Source: Dryas octopetala
Taxonomy: Eukaryota > Streptophyta > Magnoliopsida > Rosales > Rosaceae
Assembly (NCBI GenBank): GCA_963921425.1
Contig: OY992839.1
Location: 8,225,409 to 8,289,408, forward strand
Direction: 5' to 3'
DNA length: 64,000 bases
A model generated the notes under the pieces. That model was not told the origin of the DNA. It saw nothing but the letters and a program-made list of their open reading frames with translations, and did not search any database. Below are positions 1 through 15,800 of the stretch, piece after piece. Position 1 is the stretch's first letter. Each line of letters opens with the position of its first letter. Made by a program: the position numbers and the translations under genes.

Positions 1-321
1 CTCCAGCTCCTTCACCTCCAGCTTCGGCGCGGCCAGGTGCTTCAAGTCCGCGGAAGCGAAGCACTTTTCGAAGTTGAAAGCCTCGCTCTGCGCCACATTG
101 CTGAAATCCCAATTCTCCTCCTCCGCCTGCGAGGCCTCGCTCGCAAGGTGTTTGACGAAAGTACTAGAAGCCGGGAGGGAGTGCAATCTTCGGGACCTGG
201 AGGCGCAGAGCGGGAAACCCAAGAAGGGTTTCAAGAAGCGGCCATTGCGGTGGTGGTGGTGGGGGTGAGTGAGAGAGAGAGTGCGGGAGCGGAGGAGGGA
301 GAGGGGAGAGAAGGAGCGCAT
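1..321 (-). CDS. Organelle-targeted protein, N-terminal part (runs off window)
   Basis: On the minus strand an ATG at 319-321 opens a frame that stays open for all 107 codons to the window edge. The first ~45 residues are rich in Ser, Arg, Leu and His with almost no acidic residues (it begins MRSFSPLSLLRSRTLSL), as expected for a mitochondrial or plastid transit peptide. After that the composition changes to acidic and helical (for example EENWDFSNVAQSEAFNFEKC, then a stretch ending KLEVKELE). A TTAGGGTTT telobox lies just upstream at 339-347, common in promoters of organelle and translation genes. The start of the mature part loosely recalls a mitochondrial pentatricopeptide-repeat protein, but no repeat is visible in this fragment, so the family stays open. 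The second ATG at about 254 is out of frame. Confidence 0.6.
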   Translation of the reverse strand, partial: MRSFSPLSLLRSRTLSLTHPHHHHRNGRFLKPFLGFPLCASRSRRLHSLPASSTFVKHLASEASQAEEENWDFSNVAQSEAFNFEKCFASADLKHLAAPKLEVKELE

Positions 322-338
322 AGGGAGGGGAGTAGGGT

Positions 339-347
339 TAGGGTTTG
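339..347 (-). promoter_or_regulatory. Telobox (AAACCCTAA on minus strand)
   Basis: The motif sits about 18 bases upstream of the ATG of the left-edge minus-strand gene, within its probable 5' UTR or core promoter. Teloboxes are typical of ribosomal-protein and organelle-protein genes in plants. The assignment is by motif only. Confidence 0.4.
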
Positions 348-720
348 AGTAGCAGAGAGTGGAGAGGAAGGAGAAGGAGGTGTGGGTTGTTAGAGTGCGA
401 GTGGATGAGAGCGAGAGTTCTGGAGCTCTGCTCAGAAGCATGTCTGTAAATTCTGCTTCTGCCTTCAATTTTCAGCTTCAGCTGGATTTTGGTTTGAGAG
501 GGTTTTTCTAATTACATGGGAAAATAAAGGGCTTTGATATGATATCAGGATGCTTGGGGCCCAATTTGTAGGGATACTTTCATGTTCAAGTGGCCCAAGT
601 AAACTGACTGTGGGGATGGCCCATCCTAACCCAATTCACTTGTAGGCAATTCATAGGTGGACATAGGTGGGTTGAGAAAATTAGAGGTTCTAATTCATTG
701 GTTGAGAAGATTTGCACCTA

Positions 721-875
721 ATTGTAACATTACGTGACAGTGTGATTAATCTATTTAAATTATAACACGTATATAATTTTAGGATATTTTTAAAGTTTAG
801 AATTTTAGATATTAATGATTGTACATGTGTTATAATTTAAATATATTAGAACCGCCACGTGGTGTTATACTCACA
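721..875. repeat. Fold-back MITE-like element
   Basis: Two arms of about 55 bases face each other. The left arm contains TTTAAATTATAACACGTATA and the right arm, read in reverse complement, contains TTTAAATTATAACACATGTA; the outer parts also match (TGTAACATTACGTGACAG against TATAACACCACGTGGCGG). The right arm carries a perfect CCACGTGG G-box-like palindrome at 855-862. No transposase is present. Similar arm sequences recur near 11405-11880 and 56320-56920, which supports a dispersed non-autonomous family. The target duplication is not clear. Confidence 0.55.
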
Positions 876-3800
876 TAAAAAAACTTTCTCGGTTGAGTTG
901 AGGAGGTAACTGACCTCTAATCTTGAAGCCGATAAAATTGTCAGTCCCCCTTTGAACCTTGGGGTGATCGGAATGCAGAGAGAGAGAGAGAGAGAGACAG
1001 GAAAAGAGGATAGGGGGTTGGTCGGGGTGAAGGGGGTGGTCAAGGAAGGTACGGCCAACGGTGGGTGGTAGGAAGGGAGGGGAGGGTGGGGTTTGGTTTG
1101 GTTTATTCCTCTTTTTTTTTTTTTAATTGTGTTAAAGTAAAAGTAAGATTTATAGTTTATAAAAAAATGTAGGGTACATTTAGCAGATGGTAAATTACAT
1201 ATAGCATTTTCAAAGTTTAAAATATAATTTGTCCAAATTAATTGTTTTGATTTTTCAAATTGCTCAAATCATGACACATTGAACAATGAACGAATTGGAC
1301 AGAAAAGTTGAAAATTAAATTTTAAAAAAGCTAAACATTAAATTGTATTGATATATTATACAATACATAACAAAAATTATAGCACTCTCCACTAGCTTGT
1401 ACTTTTGCACTCCTATGGAGGAGTGGAAGAAATTCCTAAAGTAGTACAAATATGGTTTTCCTATATTATATGTAACACATGTAGTTAAAATAACATACCA
1501 TTCACTCAGTCAGACAAGTATTTAGTAAGAGATCATTCCTCTTGATACGAAATAAATTTAGACCTATTTTATTTTTAGAAATAAGTAGGACCGATGGATA
1601 TAATGTGCCTTTTAACCAGCTTCCCTACATTCCAAAAAACAAAAAACCTTATCTTCCCTATGATTGAGGAAACCACTTTCCACCTTACTACAAAAGAGTA
1701 GCCAAGCATGATAAAGACAACAGAGAAATTTTCAAAATTTTGACAAAGAATTCAATACTTATATTATTTTTGTTGAGTGGTCCTTCTGAGAGTTCCTTCT
1801 AGTCATGTCCAGAGGCCATGCTGCTAATTGAAAAGCTAGCATTAGAAAAACATAATTGAATAAACAATCCCAACAGCTTTCAACTTTTGTTTTTGGTTTA
1901 TCATTGAATAAACAATCCCAACTAGGGTTTTACAATTTCTGTTTTTGGTTAATAATTGAATGAAATATCCCAACTAGAGCTTACAATTTGGTAGGTCACT
2001 TCTTGGTGGGAAAGATATATATCAATATAAGCTAATCATTTATTTATTCGATCACTTAATTAATCCCAACCCAAATTGGAAAGTAGATCTTGTAATATAA
2101 TTAAATTACTTTCATCATTTCACCACCGTGTACTAAAAAAGGGTTGTGATTTTCATATTTCTATTTTGTACACTTACATACCTCTTCTTTATTTTCATAC
2201 AAAATTGGAGTGTGAAAATTATCACCTTAAGAAAATTATATTATATATAATCTTTTGTTGAAGTCATTTCCCATTTTGTCCTTTAAATATCCACATGCTT
2301 GTGGGTTGTGATGCATGTGTGGGAGTGGCCAAGATGTTAAAAACTTTTACGTAGAGCTTAAGGATTTAGACTATTTTAGAGTATTTCCAACGGCCTCTCT
2401 ATCTTTGGCTCTTTAGCTAATTTGGAGAGGATGTTAAGAAAATGTATGCTCCGGCAGCCTTTCTAAATGGCTCTCTATTGTAGCAATCCACTTTTGGCTC
2501 TCTACATTTGAGGAAGTGAGTGAGAGTGACTCTCTATTCTCTTTTCTAAACATCAAATACTATGTTTTAGGTTGTTCTCTGTATATTTTCAATTACATTA
2601 AGTATTTTTTTTGAATTAAATATTCATGACTAGCTATATTAGAGAGTATTACTGGAGTAGTCACTTAAAAAGTGGCTAGCTAAATATTATTCAGCTAATT
2701 TGACTAAAATTTAGCTAAAAAATAAAGAGTATGATTAGAGATGTTCTGAACAAAGCAATATTTTTAGGTACTTTTTTTTTTTTTGGTTATATTAGAAAGC
2801 ATTTAATTAACTTTTGATCTATCATAATATATTTTATACGAAAACAAGATAGCCCAACTAGTGAGGGAGAGTTAGATAATAGGTTAGAATTAATATAACT
2901 TCATGTTCAATTCTCTCTAATATATGTAACAAAAAAAAACTCTCTTTTATGATAAATATATATATAACTAGCATGAACATAAACTTTGACTGAATTGAAG
3001 TCAAAATACTCTTAGCAATATCCAGAAGTTTCAGTTTCAATTTCAGTTGCAGTTGAATATGAAAAAATTGGTGCTCACGTAGTTTCTTTTGCTTCAAGTT
3101 AGAGCTTCACCTTTGCTTGACCAAGTGAAGAGAAGAAAATATAATACAATATCATCATCGGCATTGTCCACACCTTGTTGTCACTTATCAGGAAACAAAC
3201 ACTCTGACTAGATAAACATAGGGTTGTTGATTTAACATACTCTCACAACCTAATATTAACATAAGGTTTTTATATTCAAAATTTGTTCCAACTGGCTAAT
3301 TATTGATTTACTAGTATTTTTCTTCATAATATTAGAAAAATTCAAAATTTGAATTACCCTCTCTAAATAAAAATAAAAAACTTAGATTCTATATGCACAA
3401 ATGGTAAGATTTGAAGATAAAGCTTTATTTTGTATAGTGTATTACCAAATGACATTAGGTTGTCCTTGTTTAAAGTTCTCGAAATGTACCTTTAAAATCA
3501 ATATTTTGGTCCAAAAAATGTATCTTATCCTTAATAAGTTGGTCAACGTTTGTAAATGTCAACTCAAATAGTGTTGGTAAGTTGTGATCACACGACTCGT
3601 TTAAATATTGTTTGAAATTAATTTCCACTTTGTGGTTGTGCATTAATAACAAATATTTAAACAAAATGCCAAATCATCTAGATATGACAATGTAATCAAA
3701 CAAAATTAATGTATATAGTTCAAATGAAGGAAAAAATCTATAAATTTACACACCAACAAGATAAACTCAAATATTATAAGAATTAATAATTATCACTAAA

Positions 3801-4773
3801 TCTAATCTAATGGAGTTAGTCATTCAACTATTATATGCAACTCAAAAATATGTTCTTACCTTTAGAATTTGGGTTGAAAGTGAAACTGTGATTCACTAGG
3901 TCAGAAAAATTGAAGTACGAAGGAGCAGGTAAAAACTGGAATGCAAGGAAAGGATGTAAGAAAATTTGAGAAAGCGACTAGTCTGAATGTGAGCGAAATA
4001 AACTAAGAGAATTGAACAACACGAGCTCTTGATCCCATGTTCCTTCGTAATGTTGTATTGTTTACCTTTGTAGTGTTTGTTGAAAGTGAAATTGTGATTC
4101 GCTGGGATGGTAAAATTAAAGTGATGGAGAGTAAGTAAAAAGAACACATTTTTTTAAATTTGGATTATCTACTAATTTCTTGTGTTTTAACCCTATTCTT
4201 TTTGGAAAATAAATATGTCATATAACTTGTGATTACGGTAAATTCTAATTTATAAATTCGATTTTTCTTATAGCAAACGAAATGAGTTAAGTCTAAATTC
4301 ACATTTGGATTTCACCAACAATAGAGGGTAAGTTGGAGAGAAATGTTATGCCTACTAATTGTCTAAAAAATATCTCTTGATTTTTTAGAGATGAGAATTG
4401 AAATTCATCAATAGTAGAAACTTACGTGTTATATACTTATATACAAATCGAAACTCTATTTGTTAAAGAGTAAAGACATCAAATCCAAAAGTTCAAAAAA
4501 GTATTCATATGATGCAAGAATATCTGAAACGGATGTTCCTAAGAGTTGAGAGACACTATCTTCCATTGCATGTGTAAGCAAAAAACAAAAGGAAGAAACA
4601 GAAAAATTTGTCTCTCTGCGGACAACATAGGTATTAAGGAAAATGATAGGGGTATCTATGTAAATCTACAGTTCTGAGTTCACTGAATTTGAGTCTTTGG
4701 AGACAATAAATAGAGATGATCTGTTAACCGTTGAGTGGATAAAATCATAAAAATATCGTAAAACCCATTTCCC

Positions 4774-4780
4774 TATAAAA
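4774..4780 (+). promoter_or_regulatory. Probable TATA box of the SnRK2.6-type gene
   Basis: TATAAAA lies about 555 bases before the ATG. With a start site 25-35 bases downstream, the 5' leader would be about 525 bases. It would include the long GA microsatellite at 4877-4911, and a leader intron may be present. An ACGTGT core at 4424-4429 is a possible ABA-response-type element further upstream. Motif evidence only. Confidence 0.4.
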
Positions 4781-4873
4781 GTTTCAGATAAAACCACACG
4801 AACACCAAAAAAAAAAAAAAACCTCAGACCAAGACACAGATACAGAGGAAAAACCACTCACAGACGCACAGAA

Positions 4874-4876
<3 letters not shown>

Positions 4877-4911
<35 letters not shown>
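4877..4911. repeat. (GA)n microsatellite in predicted 5' leader of SnRK2.6-type gene
   Basis: An uninterrupted GA tract of roughly 17 units follows the TATA box by about 100 bases and is followed by a G-rich GGGAGGGAGGGG stretch. GA tracts are common in plant 5' UTRs and bind BPC/GAGA-type factors. Length variation here could affect expression, though this is inference. Confidence 0.75.
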
Positions 4912-4917
<6 letters not shown>

Positions 4918-5330
4918 AGGGGATGGTTGGGTTCACGAGCTCTATATCCTAAAGCCTCTGCAACACCAATAAACAGTCACCTAAAAACCCAGAAAGTTAA
5001 ATAAAAAAAAAGATCTTTCTTTTGTTTTGTTTTTTGAGAGAAAAATCTGAGGAACCCCCATTTCTGAGGTGGGTGGGAGCTTCACGGGGTAGAACCAATC
5101 TTCAGTCTTTTTCTTCAACCACCAGCTTTTCACCTATCCAGTGGTCCTGGTCTTGCCAGGTCACCTCCACCACCGCCTTCTCGGTCGATTTGATCACTGT
5201 TTTGGCCTTGCCATTTTGCTCCTCTCTGTATAATGTGATAGAGAAAGCTTAGCTTGTGGAGTAGGGGCTAAATTGGTATTTGGTTTAAAGGGTCTTAGTG
5301 TATATATATAGAGAGAGAGGTGGTAGAGAG

Positions 5331-9981
<4,651 letters not shown>

Positions 9982-11404
9982 TTGTGGCAATGCCTGGTCA
10001 TGGTGGAGTCATGTGCAAGGGGGAGTTTAGAAGATCTAGTTCTATGAAATTTAAGATCATCTTCAGTCACAAGTCTGCGGATATGAAATTGGAGTAAGGG
10101 GGTTTTAACCTTTTGTGGCAATGGAGGGTTCTGTGGTTGAAATTTTCTGTTTTTTCTCCTTTTCTTGTGACATGCTTCTGTTCATCTGTATTGTTTTGTT
10201 TTGCCACTAATTGCTAGTGGCATTTATGTACTGTTCTGTAGTTGTTACAAGTGATGTAACAGGTGGAACTTAATGTTGCTGAAATGTATCGTTAGCTGAT
10301 CCTTCTCTATAATTGCATCTCCAGAAAGTTTGCCAAACTGATTGGTTCTGCTTTTCCAAGCATAATTGCATATGCTTAGGTCTCCCTCTCCCTCCTATAG
10401 TCTCCTCTCATTTCAAATACTATTTGAAATTGATGTTTGATTACCAGTGTTAATTAGCAAAAAGCCACAAACAATTGCATGTTTCACTCATAACTTTGAT
10501 TTTTTTTATTTCTTCTTCTTTGAACTCGTGTGTATTACTTTCTTATAGTTGTGTATTAATATTTCCCAATTTACTTATTTCTTCATTTCAATTGCGTAAA
10601 CTGTCTGAAACGTCATAGGTTGACTTGGGTAAATTGTACGAACTCTGAAAAGTCCTTTTAGATGGTTGATAGTCATTTTTGGTTTTTCAAAATCAGGGGT
10701 AGATGTGGAACAATATTATTAGAGTTTTGGTGCATTAATAAGTTAGTGTTAACTGTTAAGAACTTACAAATGACACTCGGCATTATAAAAACAAACAAGG
10801 TAGAAAGAAAATATGAGTAGAGAAGATATATAGCATTCTTCCAATAAAATTCTCACCTATCTCTCGTTTATAGTCATTCAATTATAATATTTCATGGACC
10901 TTAGGAGTGAAAATATAAAGAAAATTAATTAACATCAAGCAGTATGTCATTGTCCATAAATATGAACATAAGTAAAATGGTGTCTAACAAGATATTCATA
11001 GCCTTTAAATCTTTCTAAGGCTAGAAATTTATACTTTGCAATGCATATATGTTTCAGCAATATAAAACAAAAACAGGAAATAAGTTCAAACATCTTTTTT
11101 TTGTTTGCAAAAAACACCTGCCACCATCCTGCTAGATGATGACATAATTTCTCCCAATATTTCATTTTTATGTAACTTTTAAGATACATTACACTTATTT
11201 TCATTTTAAAATTGTTCTAATGGACACTCATTCTTATTTATATAGCCTTTATATAAACGTGACCACAACGCTACAAAAGAATTTTCGTGTAAAAGAAAAT
11301 GTTATGTTTGTATGACTTTTCATAAAAAAGACATGTTTGCGATCCGTTTTGTGTACAACATAAAAAACATCTTGGCATGCACATAAAAGCATGTGACAAA
11401 AGAG

Positions 11405-11880
11405 AAATTATTGTGTAGAGTGTAATATCACACGGTGGTGTGACTAATCCATTAGAATTATAATATGTGTATAATCATCCAAAACCTTAAAACCTAAAAA
11501 CATCTCCAACCCTTTCCTAAATCTTTTCCCAAATTTAAATTTGGGGAATGACATAAAATATAGTTCAAACAATTCTTTAAAATTTCCCATAATTTGATAT
11601 TTTCTTAAAAATTTTCTCAAATCAAGTTGAATGGATAGGGATCCTCAAACCTCAAACAGTCAAATTTTATATGATTTGTGAAAATTTCGACTTTAGCATT
11701 GGAAAGCCTTTTCTCAAATTCAACTTTTTCTTCAAACTTATCCTCAAATTTGAAAAACATATAGGGAAAGGATTGAAGATTTTTTAAGTTTATAAACTTG
11801 TCGTCCACCCATATCATAGCAAGTGATTAGTAACACCACGTAACAATATAATGATCACATATGATAACTTTTCGTGTAGA
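11405..11880. repeat. Nested inverted-repeat elements
   Basis: The outer arms share TGTAATATCACACGGTGGTG on the left and, in reverse complement, TGTTACGTGGTGTTACTAAT on the right. They resemble the fold-back family at 721-875. Inside lies a second inverted repeat: CATCTCCAACCCTTTCCTAA at 11501-11520 against ATCTTCAATCCTTTCCCTAT from the complement of 11761-11780. This nesting suggests a younger MITE inserted in an older one. No coding capacity is seen, and exact borders are uncertain. Confidence 0.45.
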
Positions 11881-11951
11881 GATGCTAGTTTAATACTAAG
11901 CAAAATCTTTGATGCAGTGAAGATTAGGAATCTAACTATAATTAAATACAA

Positions 11952-12317
11952 GAGTTAAATACAAAAATGGTCCACGAACTTTACAGTGAATCTCAATTTA
12001 GTCCACTAATTATAAAAAGTGTCAATTTGGTCTACGAATTTTTCAAGTTGTATCAAAGCAGTACAAACGTTAACTTCCATATGAAAATTAACAGAATTGA
12101 TCACATGAAAATGTGATGAACGGACTGAAATGCCTATGAAAATGTGGTCACTTACTGTGCACATGACCAGTTTTTGTTAATTTTTTCGATGAAAGTTAAC
12201 ATGTATACTACTTTAGTACAACTTGAAAAATTCGTGGACCAAATTGACATTTTTTATAATTAGTAAACTAAATTGAAATTCACTATAAAGTTCGTGGACC
12301 ATTTTTATATTTAACCC
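11952..12317. mobile_element. Mutator-type MITE with 9-bp target duplication
   Basis: The ends are long inverted repeats of more than 100 bases. Left begins GAGTTAAATACAAAAATGGT and the right end in reverse complement begins GGGTTAAATATAAAAATGGT; both go on into CCACGAACTTTA. The direct repeat TAAATACAA occurs immediately outside on both sides (11943-11951 and 12318-12326). A 9-bp duplication with long terminal repeats fits a non-autonomous Mutator-like element. It is 366 bases long and has no open frame of note. Confidence 0.8.
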
Positions 12318-12857
12318 TAAATACAAACTCAAATGGTTTTAACTACAAAAGAAACCTATCACATCCCAAAATCGAAGATGGGGAAAGAGAGGTGAATTGG
12401 TAAGAGAGATCAAGATGAATAGAGAGAAATTAGGAATGGCTGTGGAAGATGTACGGTGTGGAGAGGAAAGAAATTAGGTGTTGAGTTTGCGGTAAAACGA
12501 GGGAGTGGTTAATGTGAATTAAATTATTGTTTAAAATTCAAAATTTTTTTTAATGGATAAACATGAAATCTGGCAAATCCATTCCAATCCAATTTCTAAA
12601 TTGGAGGAAAACTTTTCACGTCTAACATCAGGAAAAAGGTTTTAAAGTAATCACACTCCTACACATATTGGGGCAGTTTAGACAATTACAAAATGATCTT
12701 TTTAAACATTTAAAAAGACTGATAATGTAAAATACAAATGCCGACATGGATAGAGGTCAAAGGACCTCAATCAAAGTCAAAAAGAATCCGGATGTTGATC
12801 AAGAACAATAGAATTGAAGGATGGGAATCTAAAATTATTCATAAACCATCTCAAACT

Positions 12858-15800
12858 TCAGCTTTGAGAACCAACAGTCTCCGCTGCAGGGGCTGAGCCA
12901 TCTCCATCTAAATTCCTGTCACCAGTTCTTTCAGCTCCATAAACCGATGGGTCTGCATATCCATTGGTTGGTTGCTGTGACTGGTGTTGTACTTGATGCT
13001 GTGGCTCTCCGTTGGCAGGGGGGTTCACCGCTTGGGCATAATGGGAAGGGTCCGGCTGAGCATACCCACCTTGTCCATATGCTACTGGCTGAGATGCTGC
13101 AGAAGGGTCTTCGACTGCCTGCTGCCCTCCATAACTTGTTTGGTAATAACCTGTTTGAGTGTGTGGTTGACCTGTGCTGCTTGGATGAGTCCAATACCCA
13201 GCCTGAGGGTTAGCCATTGGCTGGCTGTAAGGAGGTGGATAAGCAGCTGATGGCTGAGTAGTTTGAGAGGAAGCGCTTCCATCTACGCTTGATGACACTG
13301 CAGGTGGCCCATATCCTGAAGTTGCATATTGTTGCTGCTGATCAGATGCTGGAGCCTGACCATAATTTGGTGGCTGCTGAGCATAACCCTGATCATAACC
13401 ATGGCTGCTGACTGGGGGTGTCTGATTGTAGTTGTAACTAGGATTTGGGGGAGCTGACCCCACCTGAGGTTGTTGTCCATAGTAACTATATGCACTACTG
13501 TCCTGAGGTGGTTGAGAGGTTGGGTTTGATTGATCCCAACCTGCTACCTGGGTAGGATAGTTACCATAGTACGAGGCAGGCACGGAAGGTGCAGGATAAC
13601 CTCCTGGTTGTGTGTACCCATAATGGGGCTGCTGTTGCTGCATTGGAGCTTGTCCTTGTGGGCCCCAATTTCCAGGAGGGGCATACGACGGCTGCATATA
13701 GCTATTGGTCCCAGATAGATTTACTAAACGCTTCTGCAGGAAGTGAAATGAAAGTGTTGAAATAAAACATGTAGAACTAACCAGGAAGCAACTGTGCAGT
13801 TAATATGAAAGGAATGAATATCATGGAGACAGTAATGAGCACCAAATGTTTACTACTCTTATATCTGCTATTGGAAAGATCAGGTATGAGAAGAATACCA
13901 TCAGAAAACAAGTTCTAATTTACAGAGAGATACCAGAAATTCAAGCAAATCTTCAAGCATACAAAAAAATTATAAGAAACAAAAATTAATTGAAATAGAG
14001 GAAAAGTACAAAGTAATGAAAAGATGACTGCTAGTTCAACCAAATCTAAAAGAAAAATATTAAAGAAAACAATGCAACACATTCAAAGAAAGAAGAAAAA
14101 ACAGTGCTAAACAACACTATTCCAGTCGGACCAGCCCAAAAACGAGACCTCCTGAAACTTCCTTTCAATCTCAAACTACATAACAATTTCATTTTTTTTT
14201 TATGAAGTATGCACCAAGGATATAAAGAAATGTTTGGGTGCCTCTTATGAAAATCAGCCAAAGCATACACTAAAATTCAACTTTCGGAAGAGCTGGAGAT
14301 TTCCAAATAAAAACTTTAGGATGAAAACTGATAAAGGCTTCAAAACAAAAATCTCAATATAATTTCTAGAAGAAAAGTAGAAAACACAACATCATCGGTA
14401 GAACTCCCTTAGCATTAGACATATAATAGTCTGGGGAAATGAAGCATGAAAGGAATATTATTCCACAAGATCTTTCCAAAATCCTTTCACCATTACCAAG
14501 AGCCAAACTGATGCGAGAAAGAAAGTCATGATATCCTTGAAAAAGAGCATAAAGAGCATTCTAGGGATCCTTGGAAGTCATCTTACCACACCAACCCCCG
14601 CCCCCCCGCGTAAAGAATCCCAACCGTTTTCATGCAATCCATATATGCTTTCTTTTACATTATGCCACAAACAATTATGTTCTCAAGGAAATCTAAAAAG
14701 CCATGTGCCCAAGAAAGAAATATCCCTCACATCAAGATTGCCCAAGGGTCCTTTTTCCCATCCCCACTCCCTCCCAAACAAAATCACTCATGATTTCAGT
14801 TCTACCTACAACTTTCTCTGGGATTTGAAACAAAGAAGAAATAGATAGGAATGCTTTCAGGAACAGCTTTTACCAATTTACCCTCCCCTCTTGAAAACAT
14901 GCTATCTTCCAAGTTCCAACCATCCAATCTCTTACAAATCCTCTTGATTACTGGAACCCAAAAACTATCAGTTCTAGGATAATCCCCCAAATGATAACCA
15001 CAAATAAGTAGGGGCAAATCTTTCACCGCACACCCAAACCTATTTGACAAGCTGTGCAATTTTCTATCACATATTAATTCTTGAAAAGTAACTAAGAGCT
15101 TTTGAGACCCCATTTTCTTCTATTTCAGAGCAATTCTACCAAAAATACTAACATTTCCAGATTAAGGGCAAAATTTCAAATTTGGTTTCAGCTAGAACCA
15201 AGAATGCAAAAAACCATGAGTCATGAAGACCAGATGAAAGCTCAAATCTATCATGCTTATTCTGAACACAATATATTATTCATAAGATTATAAGGTCTAT
15301 TCTTGAAAGAACAAAGCAATGCCAATTCTTATCATGAGTTGGCATTTTTTTATTTCAGTGAATTTTTAAAAAGGAACAAAAAAAAAAGGTGGGATGTATG
15401 TCAAAAAGAGTTGACCAACAAATCACTGATGACTCACCCCACTGATTACTTCATTGATCAATTCTTTGGCTGCCTCAATTTGCTCCTGCGATCCATTTAT
15501 ATATACCGATCTCTCAGTTGACATATCACCAGGAGGAAGGTGCAATGGTACAACCTGAAGCACAGATTATGTATTAAATATAATTTAGATAAAATATAAG
15601 AATATACGATACAAATAGCATCCAAGACTTGTTTCATGTGAGACAATTTCCATCACAGTACCACACATAAATGTCTATGCTGTCAATTTAAATTCAGGAC
15701 TATAATTTCAAATATGATGCAGAAAAGACTTCATCATCAATGTACCTGAGCCACATCTGACAATACTGATTTGAGTCATTTGACTATGTAAGAATTAAAA

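Larger units (their letters stand above)
322..4770. other. Intergenic region, left
   Basis: About 4.4 kb between the left-edge gene and the SnRK2 promoter. It is AT-rich and holds a fold-back element (721-875), a short GA tract near 975-1000 with GA/GT-rich flanks, and a candidate MITE at about 2378-2749. The MITE ends both read like the common gagcatctccaa type of terminus (left AGAGTATTTCCAACGG, right the reverse complement of a similar end). The short open frames here show no protein-like composition, and I see no gene. Confidence 0.5.
9982..12857. other. Intergenic region between SnRK2.6-type and KH-protein genes (convergent)
   Basis: The first ~350 bases are the T-rich 3' UTR of the kinase gene. 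The two genes converge here, so this region should contain two 3' ends and no promoter. The rest is AT-rich and holds a nested pair of fold-back elements (about 11405-11880 with 11501-11780 inside it) and a Mutator-type MITE with clear target duplication (11952-12317). I see no further gene. Confidence 0.5.

Noticed and set aside
846..1058. Minus-strand 70-codon frame
   Set aside because: It runs through a GA microsatellite and a MITE arm, and has no protein-like pattern.
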